Source of the DNA: Luedemannella flava
Lineage (GTDB): Bacteria; Actinomycetota; Actinomycetes; Mycobacteriales; Micromonosporaceae
Length of the DNA: 64,000 nt
Assembly (NCBI RefSeq): GCF_039528515.1
Contig: NZ_BAAALT010000059.1
Span: 1-64,000 of the forward strand
Direction of reading: 5' to 3'
The notes beneath the pieces were generated by a model, which did not search any database, had not been told where the DNA came from, and saw only the letters and a program-made list of their open reading frames with translations. This document shows, piece after piece, positions 36,906-45,003 of the stretch; positions within the stretch are counted from its first letter, which is position 1, and each line of letters opens with the position of its first letter. The translations under genes were made by a program, and so were the position numbers.

Positions 36906-38120
36906 TCATAGCGGCGGCTCGGTTGTCGTCGGGCGGGAGGCGGTCCCACCAGCAAGCTCGGCGATGACGGCGCTGGGTTTGCCGACCAGCGAGGCGGCAA
37001 CCAGACGGTCGGCGACGGGTAATCGCGCAGCGGCGAACGCGGCGCGGCGCAACCAAAGTTGGCTGCGGGTCGACGGGACGAACCAGCGCACCGCCTTGCG
37101 AGCGGTCGCCTGCTTATCGAGAACGACCGGCCGCAACATTCGCTCGTACCCTGCCAACGCGGCATCCATGGACGGGGCTTCGGCCAAGTGCTCGCCAAGC
37201 ACGTATGCGCCGGCCACGGCCAGAGCGGCGCCCTGGCCAGCCAGCAGCGATACCGCATACGCGGCGTCACCAAGCAGCGCAACTCGGCCTCGACTCCAGG
37301 ACGGCATAACGACCTGCGCGACCTGGTCGTAGTACAGCTCATCGGCGGGAGGGCAGGCAGCCAGCGCCCGGGGTGCTATCCAGCCCAGCCCTCCGTACTG
37401 CCGCCGCAGTTCGAGGCGTGCGTCGTGTGGCAGCTCAGAGTCGCGGGCCGGGTGCACCGCGAACACCGCGACTTTCCCGTCGCGCAGCCCGTAGAACCCC
37501 ATCGCCCGGTGCAGACTGTCGGTCATGCAGAACCGGCCGCCGATCTCGGCGTGCGCCGCAGCATCGAAGAAGGAGAACGCGGCGGTATGAAAGCCGAGAT
37601 AGCGCACACTCCAGGCCTCGGACGCGAAAGCGAGGGCTCGCACAACTGAATGGACGCCGTCGCAGCCAACAAGCAGGTCGCCGGCAAGGTCGCTGCCGTC
37701 ATCCAAGGTGACCCGCACACCGTCGGGGCGGTTGTCCACCGCGCTGATCGTTCTGCCGTAGCGCAGGTCGACCTGCTCGGGAACGTGCTCGCGCAGCGCC
37801 CGCTCCAAATCCGGACGCATCACGCTTGTTACTCGTCCGCCTGACGCCTTGGCAAAGCGGTCGTAGCGAAAGCCTGTCCGCCGGCGCCCGCGAGCATCGC
37901 AGTATGCGACCTCGTCGATGTGATAACCGAGCTGGAGTATGCGCGGTAGTACTCCCATCGCCTCGGCCGCGTCGTACCCGGGCCCGAAAAAGTCAATCAT
38001 GTAACCACTAGCGCGAGGTCCCGACGCCTTCTCCAGCACGGTCACCTCGGCACCATGCGTGGCCAGCCGTTGGGCGAGGGCCAGCCCGGCAATCCCGGCC
38101 CCGCAGATCAGGACTCTCAC
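36906..38120 (-). CDS. FAD-dependent monooxygenase
   Basis: This is a class A flavin monooxygenase of the PHBH/TetX-like type, which hydroxylates small aromatic or polycyclic compounds with NAD(P)H and O2. The 404-aa protein has the N-terminal FAD fold (VLICGAGIAGLALAQRLA, with VLEKASGPRASG), the DG-type motif (LLVGCDGVHSVVR) and the second FAD motif (VALLGDAAYAVSLLAGQG). I chose GTG 38120, 6 bases after GGAGG; a TTG at 38141 would put the ribosome site inside the gene. It lies 30 bases downstream of the NfeD-like gene, same strand. Substrate is unknown. Confidence 0.88.
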   Translation of the reverse strand: MRVLICGAGIAGLALAQRLATHGAEVTVLEKASGPRASGYMIDFFGPGYDAAEAMGVLPRILQLGYHIDEVAYCDARGRRRTGFRYDRFAKASGGRVTSVMRPDLERALREHVPEQVDLRYGRTISAVDNRPDGVRVTLDDGSDLAGDLLVGCDGVHSVVRALAFASEAWSVRYLGFHTAAFSFFDAAAHAEIGGRFCMTDSLHRAMGFYGLRDGKVAVFAVHPARDSELPHDARLELRRQYGGLGWIAPRALAACPPADELYYDQVAQVVMPSWSRGRVALLGDAAYAVSLLAGQGAALAVAGAYVLGEHLAEAPSMDAALAGYERMLRPVVLDKQATARKAVRWFVPSTRSQLWLRRAAFAAARLPVADRLVAASLVGKPSAVIAELAGGTASRPTTTEPPL

Positions 38121-38150
38121 GTTGAGCCTCCGTTCGGTCAACAGGACGCG

Positions 38151-38705
38151 TCATCGGATGGGTTCGGAATCGGTCCGGGTTGGAGCGTCCGGCTGCGGTG
38201 CAGTGCGGTGCCTCTTCGGCCATACGTAGCGGCCGACCAGCCACGAGACGAGTGCGGCGAAAACGGCGATGGTCGCGTATGTCACCGGGCTTACCGTTAC
38301 CGGCTGTTCAAACAGAACCAGCGCGCTGACGCACATGGCGGCCGCCCCGCCCGCCGCGAAAACGGCCACTCCCCCCGTCATCGTCTCAGCGAGGAAGAGT
38401 CCCGCCGCCAGAAGCATCAGCACCGCACCGGGTAGCTGCACCGGCAGCCCTGCCATGCCGTAACCGGCCAACAGCAACAACAACAGTCCGAAGGACCCAG
38501 CTAGCCGCTTGCGTGGGGTGGCGACTTCCGTCACCAGCGCTATGACCGCTAGCGACAGCAGCACGAATACAACGTTCGGGTCGGTGAGGGCGGCCTGTAG
38601 CCAGCTCATCGGCGTGTCAGCACCCCTCGGCGCCTGCGTCGCGATGGTGGCGCCAACCACCAGCGCCGCTGTAGCCGCCAGGATCATCCACCAGATAGCT
38701 TTCAT
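38151..38705 (-). CDS. NfeD-like membrane protein lacking the protease domain
   Basis: The 184-aa protein matches the membrane core of NfeD proteins: about residues 35-140 contain ALTDPNVVFVLLSL, followed by four or five helices, with LFLAETMTGGVAVFAAGG in the middle. Long NfeD proteins carry an N-terminal ClpP-class serine protease domain, absent here, and the usual C-terminal OB domain is replaced by a short basic tail. Function is therefore uncertain; NfeD members often act with stomatin/flotillin-type proteins, none of which is adjacent. It is probably cotranscribed with the monooxygenase gene. Confidence 0.75.
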   Translation of the reverse strand: MKAIWWMILAATAALVVGATIATQAPRGADTPMSWLQAALTDPNVVFVLLSLAVIALVTEVATPRKRLAGSFGLLLLLLAGYGMAGLPVQLPGAVLMLLAAGLFLAETMTGGVAVFAAGGAAAMCVSALVLFEQPVTVSPVTYATIAVFAALVSWLVGRYVWPKRHRTAPQPDAPTRTDSEPIR

Positions 38706-39230
38706 CAGCGTCTTCCCTCCTCGGGTGTGGCGGCTGGCCCCGCACTCCAGCGGCCAACACAGCTGCGGCGGCGGTCAGCAGGTAAAGACCCGCGCCGGCA
38801 ACGGCACCCCGACCGCCCGCCGTGACCGCCCACGCCCAGCCGGATGTGAGCTGGTCGCCTTAACGCCCTACCGAGCCGACGACCGCGTCGGTCGCCTGCC
38901 ACGTAATCGGCGACACCGGCAGGCCAATGACACGCCCCGTACCCTGCTTGAAAGGGACCAAACCGCCGCGGCACCGCACTTCATTCAGCTGTTCCCGGAC
39001 AACCGCCTGCCGACCGCCGTACCAATGCCGTACGGATTGGCGCGGAGCCGCACCTAACCTTCGGAGCGCGGCTACGGTCCGCGTCCCTGCATCGCAGAGG
39101 TTCATGAAGAAATAGGAGACGATCCTCGGCAACCCACGACGCCGTTCACTACCACCGCAGGACCGACCGGAACACTAGATGATCTTGTGCTCCCAATCTG
39201 CTCCCAATGTAAGGGCCAGTAATGCAAAAA
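38706..39230. other. Junction between chromosome and island, no gene
   Basis: I see no supported gene. One minus-strand frame directly before nfeD reads as a hydrophobic stretch (AGAGLYLLTAAAAVLAAG) but has no start and runs out of frame into nfeD, so it may be a gene remnant. Close to the tRNA fragment there is a short tandem sequence (tgctcccaat twice, 39,188-39,209). Confidence 0.35.
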
Positions 39231-39257
39231 CCCGTTACCGCATCTTCGGTAACGGGC
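39231..39257 (-). terminator. Rho-independent terminator of the tRNA-Val locus
   Basis: CCCGTTACC and GGTAACGGG form a perfect 9-bp stem with a 9-base loop. On the minus strand it is followed by TTTTT, and it lies 21 bases beyond the CCA end of the tRNA fragment, exactly where a tRNA terminator belongs. Confidence 0.8.
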
Positions 39258-39278
39258 TAGCTGAACTGCTTATATAGA

Positions 39279-39325
39279 TGGTGGGCGATACTGGGTTTGA
39301 ACCAGTGACCTCTTCCGTGTCAACA
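39279..39325 (-). tRNA. tRNA-Val(GAC) 3' half, likely integration scar
   Basis: The minus strand reads from the anticodon loop (TTGACAC, anticodon GAC) through the 3' anticodon strand GGAAG, variable loop, a perfect T-arm (stem CTGGG/CCCAG around TTCAAAC), the acceptor strand and an encoded CCA (complement of 39,279-39,281). The 5' half is missing: upstream bases do not pair with GGAAG and no D-arm or 5' acceptor strand follows. A 3' segment that begins at the anticodon loop is the typical identity block left by tyrosine-recombinase elements. The retained terminator says the element lies to the right. Confidence 0.8.
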
Positions 39326-39523
39326 CGGTCCATCACCTAGCCGTGACCTGCCGAAACGGGATTCCGGCAGGTCACGGCCCGCTCTTGAACGCCGTTCGCG
39401 TCGGTTCAACGCAGTTGACGTCCGATGACCACACCCCATGATCCAGCGGACAATCCCGCAGCAACGGGAGCACCACGCTACCGATCTTGGTGTTTCCCGC
39501 AGGATCGTCGTCGCGCGCTCCCC
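39309..39523. repeat. Imperfect direct repeat, copy A
   Basis: This ~210-bp segment matches 48,478-48,692 at roughly 80% by eye, beginning in the tRNA-derived GACCTCT/GTGTCAACACGGTCC and ending near GCTCCC. It contains a long hairpin (arms 39,340-39,355 and 39,362-39,378, built from GCCGTGACCTGCCG and its complement). On the minus strand both copies also encode similar residues (VLPLLRD/VMLPMFRD, then SSDVN/SSGVN), so each may hold the end of a lost gene. Confidence 0.75.
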
Positions 39524-39525
39524 CA

Positions 39526-39956
39526 CGACCCGCGCCGGGCGCATGAACCTCACCGCACGCACGCTCGCATCGTTGCTGGCCGTACACCGATTCCGAGCCG
39601 GAGATGGGCGGCGGCGACGACGGCATGGACGGGCCACTCGACGCGACGTCGGGAAGCGTCGCCCATGAATTCGAACAGGCCACTTGACCTGCCCGGACGG
39701 AGTTTTCGGCACCCACCCTTCCGACGCCTCCTGGTCCACCTCGCGCTGGTAGGCACGGCAATAAGTCAGCGGGGGGTGATAGTTCGTAGGGCGTATCTGG
39801 CGGATCACGAAAATGGTTGAGGTTCCCCTTATCGCCCGCTCCTCGGAATTTCGATGTCCCGCCGCTCGCCTCACCATGGCGCTGGGGACGCCAAGATACG
39901 CCAGTCGAAGTGACACGACACGAACCTCGCCCAGTGACCGCTGGGCTGGCCTCGAG
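39526..39956. other. Gap downstream of the caspase/WD40 operon
   Basis: No supported gene. The sequence is mixed in base composition, and the short open frames on both strands have no ribosome sites or domains. Confidence 0.4.
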
Positions 39957-42167
39957 TCAAAGAATCAGGTCGGCAGCAATGGTCAGGGATCCCGCAATAA
40001 TGACTATCGTCCCTTCGTTTGTGGCAGCAACGGCTACGACTGGCGCAGGCACTGGTAGGACGTCCAAGCTCACAGCATCGGCTATCCCCCATACTCGCAC
40101 CGTGGCGTCATCGCTGCCGGTGACGGCTACGACCCGGCCGTCGGGCAGCACGGCTGTGGCGATTGCTGCGACTGCGGAGGCATGGCCAATGAGGGGGTCG
40201 CCGATCGGAGTGCCGGTGGTCACGTCCCACACCCGCACAGTGTCATCCCAGCCACCAGTGACAGCCACGACCCGGCCGTCGGGCAGCACGGCCGTGGCGA
40301 TTGCTGCGACTGGGCCGGTGTGGCCAATAAGGGGGTCGCCGATCGCGATGCCCGTTGTCAGGTCCCACACCTGCACCCTGTCGTCCCTGCTGCTGCCGAT
40401 GATAGCCACCAACCGGCCGTCGGGCAGCACGGCGGCGGCCACCGGCCGGCGATCTAATAGGACGGTCATGGCAGACGCCGCGACGGTGGCGGTGTGGCCG
40501 GTGAGGGGATCGCCGATAGAGTTGCCAGTGGTCAGGTCCCACACCCGCACCGTGTCGATGTAGAGGCTGCGGGTGACAGCTACGACTCGGCCATCGGGCA
40601 GTACGGTGGTGGCCACCGCCGCCACCGGGGCGGTGTGGCCGGTGAGGGGATCGCCGATAGAGTTGCCAGTGGTCAGGTCCCACACCCGCACCGTGTCGTC
40701 GTAGCTACCCGTGACAGCCACGACCCAACCATCAGGCAGAGTCGCGGTGGCCACCGCCGAGACTGGGCCGGTGTGTCCAGTTTGAGGGTCGCAGATCGGG
40801 TTGCCAGTGGTCAGGTCCCATACCCTCACCGTGTCGTCGTAGCTGCCGGTGACGGCCACGAGCCGGCCGTCGGGCAGCCAGGTGGTCGCCACCGCCACCA
40901 CTGGGCAGGTATGTCCAGTAAGGGGATCGCCGATAGAGTTGCCGGTAGTCAGGTCCCAAATCCGCACCGTGGTGTCGTAACTACCGGTGATGGCCACGAC
41001 CCGGCCGTCGGGCAGCCAGGTGGTCGCCACGGCCACCACCTGACGGGTGTGGCCGGTGAGGGGATCGCCGATTGGAGTGCCGGTGGTCAGGTCCCATATC
41101 CGCGACGTGTCGTCCCAGCCGCAGGTAACGGCGACCACCCGGCCGTCGGGCAAAGTAGCGGTGGCCACCGCCTCCACAAGGGCATAGCCGTTCACGGGTT
41201 CGCCGATCGAAGTGCCGGTGGCCAGGTCCCAGAACCGCACCGTGTCGTCCAAGCTGGCGGTGATGGCTACGACCCGCCCGTCGCGCAGGGTCGCGATGGC
41301 GACTGCCCGCACTGCGGCGGTATGGCCGATAAGTGGGTCGCCGACCAGGTTGCAGGTAGTCAGGTCCCATATCCGCACCGTGTGGTCGGCGGTGACTGCG
41401 ACGACCCGGCCGTCGGGCAGCACGGCGGTGCTGACTGCCGTCACTAGGGAGGTGTGGCCGGTGAGTGGGTCGCCGACCGGGGTGCCAGTGGCCAGGTCCC
41501 ACAATCGCACCGTGGTGTCGTAACTGCCTGTGACGGCCACCACCTGGCCATCGGGCAGCACAGCGGTGGCCACTGCTGCCACCTCACCGGTGTGGCCGGT
41601 GAGCGGGCCGCCGATCGGAGCGCCAGTGGCCAGGTCCCACATCCACACCGTGGTGTCGTAACTGCCTGTGACGGCCACGACTCGGCCGTCGTCCAGGGTC
41701 GCGGTCGCGACACAGCTGACGGTTACGGACGCGGCTACGATCTCGCTGTCATCGGCAGAACGTGTGGACCAGCGAACATGGAAACCACCACGGGCGGCGG
41801 GTTGGCGCTGGTAGGGGTGGCCGGTGGCGGCGCCCCATATTTGCAGCGCAGCGTCGTTGAACTCTGGACGGTGCCAGTCCCAGCGGTGGCCAACCCGCCG
41901 CAACAGCGGCAACCAACTGAGCTTCGGCGCTGAAGTCTGATTGAACGCGGCCAACCGAAGCCGAACCGGATCCACATAGGGCAGGAATGCATCAGGGACG
42001 ATGGTGTTGTTAAGGGTGTCGCCAGCGGCGGCGTGTTCAACGAAGTGTCGCCTCACGTACGGCGGAGGCAGCGAAGGTTGGCCGCCTCGGTCCAATGGCT
42101 CGGCTAGGTCAGCTAGGTCCGCCAGCGCGCGGGTAATCCGCCGCTCCACATCCTCGATGCTGCTCAT
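39957..42167 (-). CDS. WD40 repeat protein 1 (12 blades), partner of the caspase-STAND protein
   Basis: The 736-aa protein has an N-terminal helical module (about 1-130, with PPPYVRRHFVEHAAAGDTL and FLPYVDPVRLR) followed by about 12 WD40-type blades of 46 residues. Each blade reads GHTxxVxAVATxxLPDGRVVAVTGS, then a D-T-V-R-x-W-D-L core. The N-terminal module resembles the region that links NTPase and WD40 parts in single-chain STAND proteins, so this looks like the sensor half of a split protein. ATG 42167 overlaps the caspase gene stop by 4 bases. One blade has an insertion (LLDRRPVAAAVLPDG). It is the last gene of the operon. Confidence 0.9.
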   Translation of the reverse strand: MSSIEDVERRITRALADLADLAEPLDRGGQPSLPPPYVRRHFVEHAAAGDTLNNTIVPDAFLPYVDPVRLRLAAFNQTSAPKLSWLPLLRRVGHRWDWHRPEFNDAALQIWGAATGHPYQRQPAARGGFHVRWSTRSADDSEIVAASVTVSCVATATLDDGRVVAVTGSYDTTVWMWDLATGAPIGGPLTGHTGEVAAVATAVLPDGQVVAVTGSYDTTVRLWDLATGTPVGDPLTGHTSLVTAVSTAVLPDGRVVAVTADHTVRIWDLTTCNLVGDPLIGHTAAVRAVAIATLRDGRVVAITASLDDTVRFWDLATGTSIGEPVNGYALVEAVATATLPDGRVVAVTCGWDDTSRIWDLTTGTPIGDPLTGHTRQVVAVATTWLPDGRVVAITGSYDTTVRIWDLTTGNSIGDPLTGHTCPVVAVATTWLPDGRLVAVTGSYDDTVRVWDLTTGNPICDPQTGHTGPVSAVATATLPDGWVVAVTGSYDDTVRVWDLTTGNSIGDPLTGHTAPVAAVATTVLPDGRVVAVTRSLYIDTVRVWDLTTGNSIGDPLTGHTATVAASAMTVLLDRRPVAAAVLPDGRLVAIIGSSRDDRVQVWDLTTGIAIGDPLIGHTGPVAAIATAVLPDGRVVAVTGGWDDTVRVWDVTTGTPIGDPLIGHASAVAAIATAVLPDGRVVAVTGSDDATVRVWGIADAVSLDVLPVPAPVVAVAATNEGTIVIIAGSLTIAADLIL
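40000..41760 (-). repeat. Tandem 138-bp coding repeats in WD40 gene 1
   Basis: About 12 degenerate copies of a 138-bp unit, one per WD40 blade, are visible as recurring ACCCGGCCGTCGGGCAG and GGTCAGGTCCCA blocks. Copies differ more from each other than in WD40 gene 2. Confidence 0.85.
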
Positions 42168-44164
42168 GGCTGGGCTTGAAGCAGTTCGTGCGCGTGTACG
42201 CGCAGCGCGGTACGCAGCTCGTCGTGGAAGAGCCGATAGACAGTGGCGTCGTCTTCGGTGTCGGTGACCAGGTAGCCGGATAGCGGTGATTGGAGCAGCC
42301 ACCTTATGTCGGCGTCGCCATAAGCCCGTCCGTTGAGGGACACCGCGTTGGCGACCCGCGGCCAGATCTGGTACCAGGGCAGGCCACGCCCGAACGCGAA
42401 CGCGACCGCCCGCAGCAGATCTACCACGCGCTCGCGATCGTCTTGGCCGAGGGAGGTGCGCAGGTTCTCGCCGAACATGCCGACCACCCCCGCCCGGATA
42501 GCGTGCTGCCACGCCGCAGAATCCATGTCTACCATCTCGGGGCGGGTCGCGAGCTGGCTGGCGGCCAGGCGTGCGATGAGGAACGACGACCCGGCATCGG
42601 CAGCGATACGTCGTGCGACCTCGGCAAGCTTATCGACTACGAGGTGCCTGTACGGTGAGTGATCGGCCTGGGTGAGGGTCTGGGCGACATAGTCGGCAAG
42701 ATCGTCTACCCGCCACAGGGGAGGCCGGTCAATCTGCAGCCGGGTGGCGGCGAGTCGTTCAGCGATAAGGTCGCTCAGCGCCGCTGTGGGTGGTTCCGGC
42801 CTGGGTTCGTCGGGACTCGGTGCGCGGACCCCGATGATGAGCCGTATGCCACCGTCGGCCGCGAGCGAGGTCAGCACGTCGTCAATGAGACTGCCCGGGT
42901 CGGCGGCCTCGTCCACCGCGTCCACCACGACCGTGACCAGGCCTGTGTCCTTGCTGGGCCGGGTGGCCCAGGCCGTGCGCATGTCGGCGAGCGACGGCAC
43001 GGTGCCGACTGACGCGGCAAGGGGGATGTCAAGGGCGTAGAGGACCTGGGCGAAGATGTCGGCGGAAAGCTTGCCGGTGGCCAGTACGGCCACATCAACA
43101 GCGTTCGGCGAAGGTTTCAGATCATCGGGGATCACGGCGACCTGCATTGCGTGGTTGTCGATGAACCCTGGGTCGGAAAGAGTGACCAACCTGGACAGGA
43201 CGGCGGACTTGCCGCACCCGGCCCGGCCGGTCACCACTGTGGTGCCAGCCGGCCCGCTGGCCGCAGCGATGAGCTGGCGCATCAGATCGGCGCGGCCGGT
43301 AAACAACCAGCCCAGCTCACCAGCCGACACGACACCCCTCGATCGGGGATCCCAGTGGGCGGCGAGATCGTCGGCGCGGATGGCCAGATCCCGCCGCGAC
43401 GGCTGGACCGTGTCGGGGCGGTGGCGGGGGTTAGGCAGACACCGGTTGGGTCGGGCGGTCAGCAGCCGATGCCCCAGCGGAACCAGATGCTGGCCATGCG
43501 CCTTGAGTCGTTCGTTGACTTCGGTGAAGAAATGGTCCTCACGCAGGTATGGCTGGTCACCAAACGGGCTAGGCGCGTCGGACCGTAACTCTGCCAGGAT
43601 CTCGCCGATGACTCCGGTGAGTGTCCCGACGTAGGCCGGCTGGTTGGCGCCGGCGCTGGCCAAGACGAGGCAATGCTCGGGGATCGGGGTGTCGAACGCG
43701 ATCGTGGCTTCGCCGGTCGCCCCGCTGTAGCAGGCGTCCACGATTACCAGGAGGTTGTCGTAACTTCGGGTGGCCATTGCGCCCACGAACTGAGCGGTCT
43801 CCACCGCGGTGCCGAACACGTTGTCGAGCCTGGTATCGCGGAAGGCCAACCAGTGTCGGCCATGTTTCCGGACGCCGTGACCGGTCACGAACACCACGCC
43901 TGCGTCATCCGGGGACCACTCATGATCAGCCGACATAAGCGTGCGAACCTCGCCGGAGGTGGGGTTGCGGGCTAGGTCGGTGTGGGCCGGGGTGAAGTGG
44001 CGATCCGGCGACAGCTCTTCCGAGCAGAGCCATGCCGTCAGCACGGCCAGTTCCTTGTCCAGGCCGGGCAACGCCGGCAGGCGTAGATCGTCGTAGGCGG
44101 CGCTGACCATTGCCACGAAGTGACGACGAAGCGGTACCTCGGACCTGTTGGCGGGACTTGTCAT
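42164..44164 (-). CDS. Caspase-like protease fused to a STAND NTPase
   Basis: The 666-aa protein starts with a C14-type caspase domain (about 10-240) whose catalytic dyad is His96 (VVFVTGHGV) and Cys145 (LVIVDACYSGA). A linker (HWDPRSRGV, GELGWLFTGR) leads into a P-loop NTPase with Walker A GRAGCGKS (313-320) and Walker B VVVDAVDEA (about 411-419), followed by helical regions to the end. It is an autoinhibited switch by family logic: NTP binding and oligomerisation would activate the protease. ATG 44164 overlaps the hydrolase stop, and its stop overlaps WD40 gene 1. Confidence 0.9.
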   Translation of the reverse strand: MTSPANRSEVPLRRHFVAMVSAAYDDLRLPALPGLDKELAVLTAWLCSEELSPDRHFTPAHTDLARNPTSGEVRTLMSADHEWSPDDAGVVFVTGHGVRKHGRHWLAFRDTRLDNVFGTAVETAQFVGAMATRSYDNLLVIVDACYSGATGEATIAFDTPIPEHCLVLASAGANQPAYVGTLTGVIGEILAELRSDAPSPFGDQPYLREDHFFTEVNERLKAHGQHLVPLGHRLLTARPNRCLPNPRHRPDTVQPSRRDLAIRADDLAAHWDPRSRGVVSAGELGWLFTGRADLMRQLIAAASGPAGTTVVTGRAGCGKSAVLSRLVTLSDPGFIDNHAMQVAVIPDDLKPSPNAVDVAVLATGKLSADIFAQVLYALDIPLAASVGTVPSLADMRTAWATRPSKDTGLVTVVVDAVDEAADPGSLIDDVLTSLAADGGIRLIIGVRAPSPDEPRPEPPTAALSDLIAERLAATRLQIDRPPLWRVDDLADYVAQTLTQADHSPYRHLVVDKLAEVARRIAADAGSSFLIARLAASQLATRPEMVDMDSAAWQHAIRAGVVGMFGENLRTSLGQDDRERVVDLLRAVAFAFGRGLPWYQIWPRVANAVSLNGRAYGDADIRWLLQSPLSGYLVTDTEDDATVYRLFHDELRTALRVHAHELLQAQP

Positions 44165-45003
44165 CGGCCAGTGCCCGGCAGCACAGCCGCGATCGCATCC
44201 CCAGTGACCCTCTTCGACAGGTACCGCTGCACGTTGTGGGCATCGACCTGGTTGTCCACGATCCGGTCCTCCACCGCCGACCACACCTGCTTCAAGCCGC
44301 CCGCGGCGGCGACCGCGTCATGTGGGTCGTACACGTTTACCCACCGGCCCACCGTGGCCGGCTTGCCACCCGCTACCCCGAAAGTCGGGTCCGGCAGGTA
44401 CCTGCGGATCATCCGCAAACCCAGCGGCGACCCCAATGTCAATAACAGGTCAAAGACCATGCCGGGATGTTGGCGCATGTACTCCAATACGACCACCGTT
44501 CCCAACGAATGGCCCACCACCACTCGGGTGTCTCCGGAGACAATCTCGGCGACTACCCTATCCACTGCCGCCTTCAACTGCGGATCGCACAGGTAGCGGC
44601 GTACTTGCCGCAACTCACCCAGCATCAACGCACCCACCGGCAAATTGAAGCGCCGATCCACGTACCGGACAAGTCGCTGCACCGGCAACGGAATTGCCGG
44701 TGCACCCTTCGTGTACTCGTCGTCGAGGTCCGCGCCCGGGTCGATCTCCAGCACGGCATCGGTCAGATCAGCCAACTCTTCCGGCATCACCTCGCCCAAC
44801 AGATCGATGTCATCCACTGCGGACTTGCCCTGAAGGTCGGGCAGAAACAGGTGACCGTAGAACGCAATGTCCAACGCCACCGACGCGGCACGGCGACCCG
44901 CCCGTTCCAAGCCATCTCCCAGCGCTGTGCCCCACTCCGCCAGCAGTTGTTGGCGACCCCGCTGCTGCTGCCAAATGCCGTGCACACCCACCACCACAGT
45001 CAC
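44161..45003 (-). CDS. Alpha/beta hydrolase (lipase/esterase-like)
   Basis: The 280-aa protein has an alpha/beta-hydrolase fold: VVVGVHGIW forms the oxyanion-side strand, the nucleophile is Ser166 in VVVGHSLGT, and a likely Asp (NVYDPHDAVA) and His (VDAHNVQRYL) complete the triad. There is no signal peptide, so it would act in the cytosol, on lipids, esters or peptides; the substrate is unknown. GTG 45003 overlaps the WD40 gene 2 stop. Its place between the WD40 and caspase genes makes it a good candidate for an effector or a caspase target. Confidence 0.87.
   Translation of the reverse strand: MTVVVGVHGIWQQQRGRQQLLAEWGTALGDGLERAGRRAASVALDIAFYGHLFLPDLQGKSAVDDIDLLGEVMPEELADLTDAVLEIDPGADLDDEYTKGAPAIPLPVQRLVRYVDRRFNLPVGALMLGELRQVRRYLCDPQLKAAVDRVVAEIVSGDTRVVVGHSLGTVVVLEYMRQHPGMVFDLLLTLGSPLGLRMIRRYLPDPTFGVAGGKPATVGRWVNVYDPHDAVAAAGGLKQVWSAVEDRIVDNQVDAHNVQRYLSKRVTGDAIAAVLPGTGR

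Noticed and set aside
38705..38974. Small Arg/Gly-rich minus-strand frame overlapping the nfeD start
   Set aside because: It has a low-complexity product, no ribosome site, and a competing hydrophobic frame at the same place. It looks non-coding.
39279..39360. Complete tRNA-Val gene
   Set aside because: Only the 3' half from the anticodon loop is present. The bases that should form the 5' anticodon strand, D-arm and 5' acceptor strand do not match.
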